64,000 bases of DNA, from the NCBI GenBank assembly GCA_964618215.1, contig CAZTZE010000016.1, forward strand, positions 10,363-74,362, in the 5' to 3' direction. A program made the position numbers and the translations under genes. Positions 1-8,702 of this stretch are shown here, in pieces. The notes beneath the pieces were generated by a model, which saw nothing but the letters and a program-made list of their open reading frames with translations, was not told the DNA's origin and made no database searches. Every line of letters starts with the position of its first letter. The first letter of the stretch is position 1. Origin of the DNA: CG2-30-58-95 sp964618215 (lineage in GTDB: Bacteria > Chloroflexota > Anaerolineae > Anaerolineales > Villigracilaceae).

Positions 1-1
1 G

Positions 2-493
2 TCGGTTGGGTCGGGCGTGATCATCACAATCGCAGATCTAAGCCAGGCAAATATCGTCTTCTACATGGACGAGAGTGATTGGAATAATATCAAGCCTGGT
101 TTCGTTGCAGAAGTTATTTTTGATGCATTGCCAGATCAGGTCTTTACCGGCAAAGTCATCCAGGTCGAGCCTCGTCTTGTCACCGTACAAATGTCGTCCT
201 TGGTCCAGGGCTTGATCCAACTCGATCAACCATTTACTGATCTCCAATTGCCGATCGGTGTGAGCGCTGCGGTGGATGTAATTTCCGGACAGGCGCTGAA
301 TGCTGTTCTGGTGCCCGTCGAGGCATTGCGTGAATTGTCTCCGGGGCAGTATGCGGTCTTTGTCATGGAAAATGGCAAGCCGATACTACGCAAAGTCGAA
401 GTCGGTCTGCAGGATCTGACTTTTGCCGAGATCAAATCCGGTCTGAAGGCAGGGGAGGTGGTATCCACCGGCATTGTGGAGACCAATCAATGA
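2..493 (+). CDS. Periplasmic adaptor subunit (HlyD/MacA-like), C-terminal part, cut by window edge
   Basis: The reading frame is open to the first base, so the N-terminus lies outside the window. The visible part has the beta-barrel segment of membrane-fusion proteins (DLSQANIVFYMDESD, then GKVIQVEPRL) and the membrane-proximal segment (VLVPVEALRE ... VFVMENGKPILRKVEVGL ... GLKAGEVV). Its stop codon overlaps the ATG of the ATPase gene (ATGA), and a MacB permease follows, so it is the adaptor of a tripartite-like ABC export system. Chloroflexi lack a classical outer membrane, so the adaptor probably works at the cell surface with the permease; that part is inference. Substrate unknown. Confidence 0.85.
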   Translation, partial: SVGSGVIITIADLSQANIVFYMDESDWNNIKPGFVAEVIFDALPDQVFTGKVIQVEPRLVTVQMSSLVQGLIQLDQPFTDLQLPIGVSAAVDVISGQALNAVLVPVEALRELSPGQYAVFVMENGKPILRKVEVGLQDLTFAEIKSGLKAGEVVSTGIVETNQ

Positions 494-1228
494 TTGCGAC
501 ACGCACGATTATCGAGACCATTGATCTCACCAAAATATATGGGATGGGGGATGTCAGCGTGACCGCGCTGGATGGTGTGAACATCCACATCGAAGCCGGC
601 GAATTCGTCGCCATCATGGGGCCATCCGGTTCAGGCAAGAGTACGCTGCTGAACATCCTGGGCTGCCTGGCACGCCCGACATCTGGAAAGTACATCTTGG
701 ACGGTGAAGATGTGAGCAATCTTGACAAGGTGCAGTTGGCCGCCATCCGCAACCGCAAGCTCGGCTTCATTTTTCAATCCTACAACCTCCTGCCGCGCAC
801 GACCGCCTTGCGAAATGTAATGCTGCCTTTGCTTTATGACCGCAAACGCAAGAATCCGCCGGGGCAATGGGAAGAAATCGCCAAAAAAGTGCTCGACGCG
901 GTTGGTCTGGGAGAGCGCATGAATCATCAGCCGCAGGAACTCTCCGGCGGTCAGCAGCAGCGCGTGGCAATTGCGCGCGCCCTGGTCAACGACCCGGTGC
1001 TCATCATTGCCGACGAACCGACTGGCAATCTGGATAGCCGTTCAGGTGAAGAGCTTATGCTCCTGATGGATAAGTTTCACCGACAGGGAACTACGCTCGT
1101 AATCGTCACCCACGACCCGATCGTTGCCGCGCACACGGAACGCACCATCCATCTGAAAGACGGGCGCGTGGATACGATTGTGCACAATGGACATTCAAAG
1201 CAACTTCGCGGTGAGAAGAAGGTGAAAT

Positions 1229-1242
<14 letters not shown>
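490..1242 (+). CDS. ABC transporter ATP-binding protein, MacB/LolD type
   Basis: A 250-aa ATPase that energises the permease encoded next. Walker A GPSGSGKST lies at residues 44-52, the Q-loop Gln near 96, the signature LSGGQQQR at 151-158, Walker B LIIADE ending in catalytic Glu176, the D-loop right after, and the switch His208 in VTHD. TGNLDSRSGEE is typical of the LolD/MacB/SalX branch. ATGA overlap with the adaptor gene upstream and 14-bp overlap with the permease downstream indicate translational coupling. MacB-like systems export macrolides, peptides or lipoproteins; nothing here fixes the substrate. Confidence 0.95.
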
Positions 1243-2467
<1,225 letters not shown>

Positions 2468-2485
2468 ATTGAAAGGAAACTTGGT

Positions 2486-3109
2486 ATGAAAAAGATTCTA
2501 CTTCCCATATTAATTCTCTCCACTTTGATCCTCGCGGCCTGCGGGAGCACTGCCACGAGCGACAGCCAGAGCGGATTCACCACGGATGCAAACGTTACCA
2601 CGGATGCAAACGTTTCTCTATCTCCGCAGTTAGAACTGCTCCTCGGCACCTTCGAACTGGAAGGGACGGAAAACGCCGTCACCGCCGAGCAAGCCGCTGA
2701 ACTGATCCCGTTATGGCAGGCCTATAAATTCTTGAGCCAAAGCGATACTGCCGCGCAGGAAGAAATTGACGGGTTGGTTCAGCAGATCAAGGATACGCTG
2801 ACGCAAAAACAAATAGATGCCATCCGCGCCATGGAACTGACCGGGCAGGATATGTTCACGATCATGCAGGAAAAAGGCATCACCTCCGGGTTTGGCGGCG
2901 GGGGGAGAATCTCTGGCACGCCGCAGCCGGGGCAAATGCCCGACGGATTCGTCCCCGGTCAGGGCCCGGGTGGTGGTTCCGGCGGCCAAGGGTTTACTCC
3001 CGAACAGATGGCGACTGCCCAAGCGGGCCGTTCACAACGGGCAATGAACACCAACCGCATTCCAGCGGCTTTGTTCGATGCGCTGATTGAGTTGCTCGAA
3101 TCCAAATAA
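2486..3109 (+). CDS. Putative lipoprotein, last gene of the MacAB-like operon
   Basis: A 207-aa secreted lipoprotein of unknown function. The signal peptide ends in a lipobox (ILAAC, Cys about residue 19). An exact 18-bp tandem duplication at 2579-2614 gives TTDANVTTDANV just after the lipid anchor. The middle part (EQAAELIPLWQAYKFL ... LTQKQIDAIRAMELTGQDM) is helical and resembles the LTxxQ-type segments of Spy/CpxP-like periplasmic proteins. The C-terminal half is Gly/Gln-rich. RBS AAAGGAAA lies before the ATG. Its place behind MacB suggests a sensor or accessory protein; this is inference. Confidence 0.75.
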   Translation: MKKILLPILILSTLILAACGSTATSDSQSGFTTDANVTTDANVSLSPQLELLLGTFELEGTENAVTAEQAAELIPLWQAYKFLSQSDTAAQEEIDGLVQQIKDTLTQKQIDAIRAMELTGQDMFTIMQEKGITSGFGGGGRISGTPQPGQMPDGFVPGQGPGGGSGGQGFTPEQMATAQAGRSQRAMNTNRIPAALFDALIELLESK

Positions 3110-3146
3110 TTTGGTGCGGGATGATCTCCCGAATCAAACAATTAGA

Positions 3147-3277
3147 GTAACTGCTCAACCTGAGTGTCATTCTGAGCCGCTGGTGTTCTTCCAGCGGCGA
3201 AGAATCTCCTCCGACTGGCTTTGAGACCCTTCGGTCGCAAAGAACGCTCCCTCAGGGTGACAGGCCTGAGCAGTTAC
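3147..3277. mobile_element. 131-bp MITE, IS66-like ends, with 8-bp target duplication
   Basis: Perfect 11-bp terminal inverted repeats GTAACTGCTCA (3147-3157) and TGAGCAGTTAC (3267-3277) are flanked exactly by the direct repeat CAATTAGA at 3139-3146 and 3278-3285. GTAA tips and 8-bp duplications are hallmarks of IS66-family elements. The interior (TGTCATTCTGAG ... CTCAGGGTGACA) is itself an imperfect inverted repeat and has no ORF. The element sits just upstream of the response-regulator promoter (extended -10 TGGTATACT at 3287-3295), so its right end may supply the -35 region. Confidence 0.8.
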
Positions 3278-3323
3278 CAATTAGATTGGTATACTTCTCT
3301 TATCTAACCCCAGCGAGGATGTT

Positions 3324-4007
3324 GTGACTAAAACCGTCCTGGTTGTTGACGATGAAATGCGGCTGGTTTCTCTGGTCGAAACATATTTGACCCAGAACGG
3401 TTATCGCGTCGTCACCGCGCCGAATGGGGTGGAAGCCCTCTCTATCGCCCGGCGTGAAAATCCAGATTTGATCATCCTCGACATTATGATGCCCGAAATG
3501 GATGGCTATGAGTTTATGCGGAAATATCGGGCTGAACGCGACACGCCGATCATCCTGTTGACAGCTCGCGTAGAAGACGACGAAAAAGTGATCGGGCTTG
3601 AACTGGGGGCTGATGATTACGTTACCAAACCTTTTCGTCCTCGCGAACTGATGGCGCGCGTGAAAGCTGTGCTGCGTCGTGGCGGCATGAAAGAGCCGAT
3701 GGTGAAAATCCTGCGCGCGGCTGACATCAGCCTGGATCGGGAAAGCCGCACTGTCCAAGTTGCAAATCGCTACGTTGATCTGACTCCATCCGAATTTGAA
3801 TTGCTCGCCGCCTTGGTATCTGCGCCGGGGCGCGTATTCTCACGTCTCGATTTGCTCGATATTATTCAGGGTGTGCGCTTCGAAGGTTACGAACGCACGA
3901 TTGATCTGCACGTCAAAAACCTGCGAGCAAAGATCGAGCCTGTACCCCGCTCGCCGCGTTATATCGAAACGGTTTATGGCGTGGGGTATCGTTTTGCCAG
4001 GAAATAA
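3324..4007 (+). CDS. Response regulator, OmpR/PhoB family
   Basis: A 227-aa DNA-binding response regulator. The receiver domain (1-120) has acidic residues DDE at 9-11, phospho-acceptor Asp53 in LIILDIMMPEMDG, Thr80 in ILLTAR and Lys102 in YVTKPF. The winged-helix Trans_reg_C domain follows (about 130-226: LTPSEFELLAAL ... YERTIDLHVKNLRAKIE ... VYGVGYRF). The start is GTG with GCGAGGA upstream. Four bases separate it from the histidine kinase gene, its obvious partner. The promoter probably lies at 3265-3295, overlapping the end of the MITE. Confidence 0.95.
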   Translation: MTKTVLVVDDEMRLVSLVETYLTQNGYRVVTAPNGVEALSIARRENPDLIILDIMMPEMDGYEFMRKYRAERDTPIILLTARVEDDEKVIGLELGADDYVTKPFRPRELMARVKAVLRRGGMKEPMVKILRAADISLDRESRTVQVANRYVDLTPSEFELLAALVSAPGRVFSRLDLLDIIQGVRFEGYERTIDLHVKNLRAKIEPVPRSPRYIETVYGVGYRFARK

Positions 4008-4011
4008 AACC

Positions 4012-5355
4012 ATGCGTTCGATTACGGTCAAATTGTTGCTTGCGTTTTTAGTCGTCAGCATGCTCAGTGTTGTCTTGATTGTGTTATCTGCGCGTTGGAT
4101 GACAGAAAGAGAATTCAGAAGTTTTCTCTTCGACCAGAACCGGAACAACATCATTTCTACACTGGCAGATTACTATAGCAAAAACGGGGCCTGGGATGGT
4201 GTTGAAAATGCGCTGATGGTTCCGGGAGAACCGCCTCCCCCGCGAGGCATCGAAGGGGGCAGGTGGTTTTTTACGCTTGTAGATAACAGCAATCATGTTG
4301 TGCTTGCAGGCCCGGGAGATCAGGTTGGTGAGCTATTGCCCCAGGCAGACATTAAAAATGGACTACCCATAAAAGTATCCGGGAGTACGGTCGGGATCAT
4401 GGTGACCAGGCAGCCGTCCGTTCGCGTGAATCCCGCTGAAACCGCGTTCCTCGACCGTATCAAGCAGATCTACCTTCTGAGCGCCATTGCCGTGATTGCG
4501 TTGGCTTTATTGCTGGCTTTCTTGCTTTCGCGCACATTGACCCGCCCCATTCGTGAATTAATTGTGGCAACCCGCGCTATCTCTGCGGGCGAATTGAAAC
4601 AGAGTGTACCCGTCCGCTCGCGCGATGAGTTGGGCGAACTGGCGGCTTCATTCAATCAGATGAATGCAGAACTGGTTCGTTCACTCAATCTGCGCCGCCA
4701 GATGACCGCCGACATAGCCCATGAACTACGTACACCGATCAGCGTTATTCTCGGACATGCAGATGCCGTCCACGATGGGGTGTTGCCGCCCTCGCAGGAA
4801 GTCTTCGACATCATTCGGGATGAGGCCGCCCGGTTGGAGAGTCTAGTGGAAGACCTGCGCATATTGACCCTGGCAGATGCGGGTGAGTTGCGGTTGAATC
4901 CACAGGCCATTGACCCGCAAAAATTCCTGGAGGACGTGCGCACTGTCCATCTGATTGGCGCCAGCCAAAAAGATATTTCACTGGAACTCAAGGATGCGTC
5001 TGGCCTGCCGGAGGTCGAAATAGACACAGGTAAAATGATGCAGGTCTTGAGTAATTTGCTGGATAACGCCTTGCGTTACACGCCCAAAGGCGGCCATATT
5101 ACCCTTTCTGCGCAACAGGTTGAAGGAGCAATCGAAATTCGTCTGGCAGATAGCGGCCCAGGGCTGGAGCCGGAAGAACTGGCGCACATCTTTGACCGGT
5201 TCTACCGGGCGAATGACTCCCGTCAAAGGGAAGAAGGCGGCTCAGGGCTTGGGCTGGCCATTTCAAAGTCCATTTTGGAAGCGCATGGCGGACGTATTCG
5301 CGCGGAAAGCGTCAAAGGCCAGGGGCTGACGGTCGTTATTAGCCTTCCAATCTAA
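4012..5355 (+). CDS. Sensor histidine kinase, HAMP-HisKA-HATPase
   Basis: A 447-aa membrane sensor kinase; the ATG at 4012 is chosen because it lies 4 bp after the regulator gene and begins the first membrane helix. TM1 is at about 5-27, the extracytoplasmic sensor at 28-152, TM2 at 153-173 and HAMP at 174-225. The HisKA H-box IAHELRTPIS carries His237. The ATPase has an N-box Asn352 in LLDNALRYTP, G1 DSGPGL near 380-385 and G2 GGSGLGLA near 409-416. It pairs with the OmpR-type regulator upstream. The sensor domain is short and not recognisable, so the signal is unknown; envelope stress linked to the neighbouring exporter is a guess. Confidence 0.95.
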   Translation: MRSITVKLLLAFLVVSMLSVVLIVLSARWMTEREFRSFLFDQNRNNIISTLADYYSKNGAWDGVENALMVPGEPPPPRGIEGGRWFFTLVDNSNHVVLAGPGDQVGELLPQADIKNGLPIKVSGSTVGIMVTRQPSVRVNPAETAFLDRIKQIYLLSAIAVIALALLLAFLLSRTLTRPIRELIVATRAISAGELKQSVPVRSRDELGELAASFNQMNAELVRSLNLRRQMTADIAHELRTPISVILGHADAVHDGVLPPSQEVFDIIRDEAARLESLVEDLRILTLADAGELRLNPQAIDPQKFLEDVRTVHLIGASQKDISLELKDASGLPEVEIDTGKMMQVLSNLLDNALRYTPKGGHITLSAQQVEGAIEIRLADSGPGLEPEELAHIFDRFYRANDSRQREEGGSGLGLAISKSILEAHGGRIRAESVKGQGLTVVISLPI

Positions 5356-5383
5356 AATCTTTGTCCCCCATCCTGGCCTAAAG

Positions 5384-5412
5384 TTTTTACATTTCCTCCA
5401 TAATTTCTACAT
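5384..5412 (+). promoter_or_regulatory. Direct repeat TTTYTACAT x2, candidate regulator site
   Basis: Two copies of TTT(T/C)TACAT (5384-5392 and 5404-5412) lie 20 bp apart, start to start, upstream of the membrane-protein gene at 5481. Direct repeats near two helical turns apart suit a dimeric OmpR-family regulator such as the one encoded at 3324. This is seen as a repeat only; binding is inferred. Confidence 0.3.
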
Positions 5413-5480
5413 CATTTTTCGAGGCGCTGTGTTACAGTAGGGTCGAAACACCTTATTCGGTGTTCAAATGGAGGTATGAA

Positions 5481-5912
5481 ATGAAAAAATGGATTGTACG
5501 CATCGTCCTCGCGATAGTGGTGCTGGGCTTACTGGCCGCAGCCGGGTTTGCCATCTACCGTGTCGGCTATACTCAGGGCGTGCTGGCTGCCAGTACCAGC
5601 GAAGGCGTTCAGCCAGGATGGCTAAGTGGCAGACTGCCAGGCGGCCCAATGGGATTCCATGAGCGCTTTAGCACCCCGAGGCGCAGTTTCGATGAAGGAT
5701 ATTTTCCAATGCGCGGCTCGTCGCGAGGGGGTTTGTTCTTCTCACCCCTGGCACCCATTCTAGGGTTGGCTTTCTTCGGCGTTGTCGTTTGGTTGATCTA
5801 TAAATTTGTCATCGCTTTCACCCGTGGCCAAGGATGGCAATTGACCTTCCGCCCGCACCCAGAGGAAAAAACCACCTCGGACACTGTGCAGCCGGTTCGG
5901 AGTAAAAAGTAA
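5481..5912 (+). CDS. Small two-helix membrane protein after the two-component system
   Basis: A 143-aa membrane protein of unknown function. The ATG at 5481 is chosen over an upstream GTG because TGGAGG lies 6 bases before it. TM1 is at about 4-25 (IVRIVLAIVVLGLLAAAGFAIYRV). A Gly/Arg-rich external linker (GRLPGGPMGFHERF ... MRGSSRGG) is followed by TM2 near 84-108 and a short basic cytoplasmic tail. It has its own upstream region with direct repeats and follows the kinase gene by 125 bp, so it is a plausible target of that two-component system. Confidence 0.75.
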   Translation: MKKWIVRIVLAIVVLGLLAAAGFAIYRVGYTQGVLAASTSEGVQPGWLSGRLPGGPMGFHERFSTPRRSFDEGYFPMRGSSRGGLFFSPLAPILGLAFFGVVVWLIYKFVIAFTRGQGWQLTFRPHPEEKTTSDTVQPVRSKK

Positions 5913-5967
5913 GGCTACCCTCTCCCTTTCCGACCTGCTGACATAATGCATGCCCTTGATAGCACGG

Positions 5968-6000
5968 AAAATCCGCCTCGGGTGAGGCGGGTTTTGCTTT
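5968..6000. terminator. Bidirectional intrinsic terminator
   Basis: CCGCCTC (5973-5979) and GAGGCGG (5984-5990) pair around a 4-nt loop. The hairpin has an A run on the left and a T run on the right, so it can end both the plus-strand gene at 5481 and the minus-strand small gene ending at 6001. Confidence 0.75.
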
Positions 6001-6168
6001 CTACTTTCCTTTGGCCGCGGCCAGCCGACACCAGGCGTAGAGCGCGTCGTAGACTTCAAACTGGGTTTCCAGATTCTCCAAGTCATCCAGGAAACCCCGG
6101 CTGAAGCCGCTGGCGATGGTTTCCAAGCCGCGCGCGATGGGATCACTGGCAATGTCTTCCGAATCCAT
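6001..6168 (-). CDS. Small hypothetical protein, 55 aa
   Basis: A minus-strand ORF starting at ATG 6168 (MDSEDIASDPIARGLETI, ending YDALYAWCRLAAAKGK). It is support-worthy because it has a protein-like composition, its TAG stop abuts the terminator at 5968-6000, and it is transcribed in the same direction as the tRNA-Arg just upstream. Upstream AGAAG is a weak ribosome site. It could be cotranscribed with the tRNA. I do not recognise the family. An opposite possibility is chance ORF, since it is short. Confidence 0.45.
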   Translation of the reverse strand: MDSEDIASDPIARGLETIASGFSRGFLDDLENLETQFEVYDALYAWCRLAAAKGK

Positions 6169-6223
6169 ACTTCTGTTAGATCACCACCCCAGATTGTTTG
6201 GGCAAGTACGCGTATGAGGGAAG

Positions 6224-6295
6224 TGCCCCTGGGCAGACTCGAACTGCCGCTTTCGGCTCCGGAGGCCGACGCTCTATCCACTGAGCTACAGGGGC
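6224..6295 (-). tRNA. tRNA-Arg (anticodon CCG)
   Basis: On the minus strand the acceptor stem GCCCCTG pairs with CAGGGGC, the D arm is GCTC...GAGC, the anticodon loop CTCCGGA sits in a GC-rich 5-bp stem, and the T arm contains GTTCGAGTC. The anticodon is CCG, reading CGG. The discriminator base is A and the CCA end is not encoded. Confidence 0.93.
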
Positions 6296-6703
6296 AACGC
6301 GTCAGATTTTACCACAAAGTCTTACAGGTCTGATCGGTCTACAGCCCTAAACTTCCATGAGCGTGTCTATCAGCAGCGTGATGGCCTTTGCGTATTCAGG
6401 TAAGCTGGTAGTGGGCATGTTCGAGTTCCCCTAAGAGAGCACTGAAAAAGTCCCCCTTTTGAAATTGACCTGTCCAGAAAGTGGGGCAAACTTGGTTGAA
6501 AAGTGGCTATTCTGCTGGCGTCGTCCCAAAATAATGACAATTTTAGTGGCAAAGTGGGGCGTTAATTCAGAGGCACTTTTCGGGAAGGGGTTTTTCAGCG
6601 GCCTCCTAGGGCTGTTGCAAAGTCCGGATTGGCAGAAGTGCGTCGCACCATTTTGAACGAGATGAGCCTTTTCGATGAGAAGCAGTAAGTCTTGTCAGAC
6701 ATG
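6296..6703. other. Gene-free stretch with mobile-element debris
   Basis: No convincing gene. It holds an imperfect inverted-repeat pair, CACTGAAAAAGTCCCC (6440-6455) and GGGGTTTTTCAGCG (6587-6600), which look like the ends of a roughly 160-bp MITE or IS remnant. It is followed by an open stretch at about 6617-6688 that ends ...VRRTILNEMSLFDEKQ, likely the 3' remnant of a lost gene. The minus-strand frame near 6340-6435 also reads protein-like for only about 20 codons. Confidence 0.4.
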
Positions 6704-7693
6704 TCACACCTGCACGTACGGCGCCAGGCGGGCCAACTCGGCGCGCAGCCGTTGGATGGTAGCCGCGTTACCGCCCTCATCTCCCAACGTGGCATATTGC
6801 CGTTTCTTGTGCGCCAGTTCAGCGCACAGTTGATAAAAACGCGCCGTATGCGTGAAACGTCCGCTGAAGATGGCGGCCAGGCGGGCAAGAGATTGCAGCG
6901 CGGCGGACGAAGCCGTATGGTAATGACCTTGGGTGATGATGCCTGAATTGACCTCTTCCAAGAGAGATTGTTTGAGAACCTGTTGTTCACGCCAGGTAAC
7001 CCAGAGGATGAACAGGAACATGAAGAACCAGCCGCTCCAGTCAATAAATGTGCCGATGGCCAGTCCTGCGAGGCCTTCGAGGAAGGTCGCCATGGTGTTA
7101 TGAAGGGCGTGCGTGAAGATGGCCATCCCCAGGCCAAGCAGTGGGTAAACGAGTTTGCCGAACAGGTTGCGGCTCAGCCGTGAGGCGGCCAGTCCGATGC
7201 CGATAAAGGCAGTGTAGAAAGGATGTTGCCAACCGACCAGGATGATGCGAATGAAGGCCAGCAACCAAAAACCCTGCCAGCCGGTTTCTTTGAAACCGTA
7301 GTTGTAGATGTAATAGGCATTTTCGATGGCCGCGAAGCCCAGGGCAGTCACCCCGGCATAGACGATGCCGTCCAGGATGGAGTCGAATTCCTTGCGAAAG
7401 ACCAGGAAAACGATGAAGACGGCCAGTCCCTTCAGGCTCTCTTCCACGAACGGAGCGATCAGCGAACTGCCGGCCAGTTCGGTGACGAAATCGGACTGGG
7501 TAAAGATGTATACGCCGAGGCCGAGGAAGGTATTAATGATGAATGCGCCGCCCGCCGCGACGATCGCCCCCCACAGGAAGACACCGCCCAACAGGATTTT
7601 GGGTTCTTTCTCGTAACGGTCAAGCCAGTATAAGATATACGCGAAGAACAAGGCGGGGATAAAGGCGAACAGTAATGCGGCCAGCAATCCCAT
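6704..7693 (-). CDS. PrsW-family intramembrane metalloprotease
   Basis: A 329-aa polytopic membrane protein. The ATG at 7693 is preferred to one two codons upstream because AAGGAGG lies exactly 6 bases before it. The PrsW motif EESLKGLA (about residue 86) gives the Glu-Glu pair; FRKEFDSILDGIVYAGVTALGFAAIENAYY and a later HALHN contain further conserved Glu and His residues. About eight membrane helices lie between residues 5 and 235; the last 95 residues are a soluble helical tail. PrsW proteases cleave anti-sigma factors or act on membrane proteins; no anti-sigma gene is adjacent, so the substrate is unknown. Confidence 0.85.
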   Translation of the reverse strand: MGLLAALLFAFIPALFFAYILYWLDRYEKEPKILLGGVFLWGAIVAAGGAFIINTFLGLGVYIFTQSDFVTELAGSSLIAPFVEESLKGLAVFIVFLVFRKEFDSILDGIVYAGVTALGFAAIENAYYIYNYGFKETGWQGFWLLAFIRIILVGWQHPFYTAFIGIGLAASRLSRNLFGKLVYPLLGLGMAIFTHALHNTMATFLEGLAGLAIGTFIDWSGWFFMFLFILWVTWREQQVLKQSLLEEVNSGIITQGHYHTASSAALQSLARLAAIFSGRFTHTARFYQLCAELAHKKRQYATLGDEGGNAATIQRLRAELARLAPYVQV

Positions 7694-7745
7694 GGACATC
7701 CTCCTTAGCTTATTTTCACCTATTCTACTTGCTTTTTACATCTAG

Positions 7746-7878
7746 CCACCTGACACTTTTGGAATAGGACGCGGAAAAACGCGGATGGACACGGATTTTT
7801 TGTCGAATCACACCAAAAAAAAGCCTTTTCCGCGTTTTCCGCGCTCGTCCGCGTCCCATTTTTGAAACTGTCAGGTGT
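7746..7878. mobile_element. MITE-like palindromic insertion flanked by CTAG
   Basis: Ends CCACCTGACA (7746-7755) and TGTCAGGTGT (7869-7878) form inverted repeats with one outer mismatch, flanked on both sides by CTAG (7742-7745, 7879-7882). A CTAG duplication fits the IS5 subgroup. The interior is a GCGGA/TCCGC-rich imperfect inverted repeat with no ORF. The right CTAG contains the TAG stop of the minus-strand gene ending at 7879. Confidence 0.6.
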
Positions 7879-8610
7879 CTAGTTTGGATTTTTCAGAATC
7901 TCTTCGGATTTGAGGATCAGGCGGCTTCGTTCGATGCGCGCCGTTTCGGACGGGATGCCGATTGCGTCCAACACTTCTTCCGGGCGGCCGGTAGCTGACT
8001 CGCGGGCCGCCAGGCGCATCAGGAGCAGGGAGGTAGTGGAGCGGGGAGGCAGGGGGGCAGGAGGGCAGGGGAGAAGGTGAAGAAGTTCGATGAGCGGCCT
8101 TAAATCATAGGGCTTGCCTCTGCGCTCGCGCGGCAGGGATGTGGCTTCCAGAACAGCGGACAGGTTGCGGGTCAATGCCGCTTCGTCCACCGTTTCGAGC
8201 AGGGTCACCTCGTATTCAGCCGCAATGACTTGCGTTTGCAGGGCTGGGCCGCGTTCGTCAACACTTTCTATCGAAAGAATGGTCAGGCCGGGTGGGGCGG
8301 CGGTTTGAAATTTTCTGGCAATTTCATCGTCGGGGTGATCTTTATGGTCGTCCTGGGCAGGGGCAAGCTGGGCAGGGGCAAGCCCTGCCCCTACGTCATC
8401 CTGTAACCATATATCCACCAGCTCGGCACGGCCGCTGAAACCCAGCGGGAGGGCGGCGGCAATCTGGATTTTGGGCTGCGGGTGAAAGCCCTGGCTGTAG
8501 ACCAGCGGCAGACCGGCGCGGCGCGCCGTCCGCTCCCAGATGTGGTGTAAATCCAGGTGGCCGGTGTAGCGCAGTGCGCCGGTTTTGGAGAAGGTAATAC
8601 GCAGTCTCAT
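7879..8610 (-). CDS. TIGR03936 family (DUF2344) protein, partner of radical SAM protein
   Basis: A 243-aa protein matching the DUF2344/TIGR03936 family: it starts MRLRITFSKTGALRYTGHLDL and contains GLPLVYSQGFHPQPKI and AAALPLGFSG, all typical. In many bacteria this domain is fused to the C-terminus of, or lies next to, the TIGR03960 radical SAM protein; here the two are separate minus-strand genes with the radical SAM gene upstream. The exact reaction is not established. Residues around 86-100 (GAGLAPAQLAPAQDD) are encoded by a GGGCAGGGG-type palindromic repeat (about 8353-8394) inserted in frame. Confidence 0.85.
   Translation of the reverse strand: MRLRITFSKTGALRYTGHLDLHHIWERTARRAGLPLVYSQGFHPQPKIQIAAALPLGFSGRAELVDIWLQDDVGAGLAPAQLAPAQDDHKDHPDDEIARKFQTAAPPGLTILSIESVDERGPALQTQVIAAEYEVTLLETVDEAALTRNLSAVLEATSLPRERRGKPYDLRPLIELLHLLPCPPAPLPPRSTTSLLLMRLAARESATGRPEEVLDAIGIPSETARIERSRLILKSEEILKNPN
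8348..8398. repeat. In-frame GGGCAGGGG/CCCTGCCC palindromic repeat in TIGR03936 gene
   Basis: Two tandem copies of GGGCAGGGGCAAGC are followed by CCTGCCCCTAC, so the region can fold as GGGCAGGG-CTTGC-CCCTGCCC on the minus strand. It adds an Ala/Pro/Gln segment to the protein at a variable position. Confidence 0.55.
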
Positions 8611-8702
8611 AGTGAACAGTGAGCAGTGGATAGTGATCAGTGATCAGTCATCAGTAACCAGTCAGTCCCCAGGAACTACTGATAACTGATTACTGGTCAC
8701 TT
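8611..8702. repeat. Dispersed CAGT/ACTG low-complexity repeat
   Basis: Runs of AGTGAACAGTGAGCAGTGG, AGTGATCAGTGATCAGTC and ACTGATTACTGGTCAC fill the gap between the two radical-SAM-linked genes. The repeat encodes the last residues (VTSNQLSVVPGD) and the stop of the TIGR03960 gene. Related tracts occur at 12222-12319 and 17602-17680. Confidence 0.7.
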
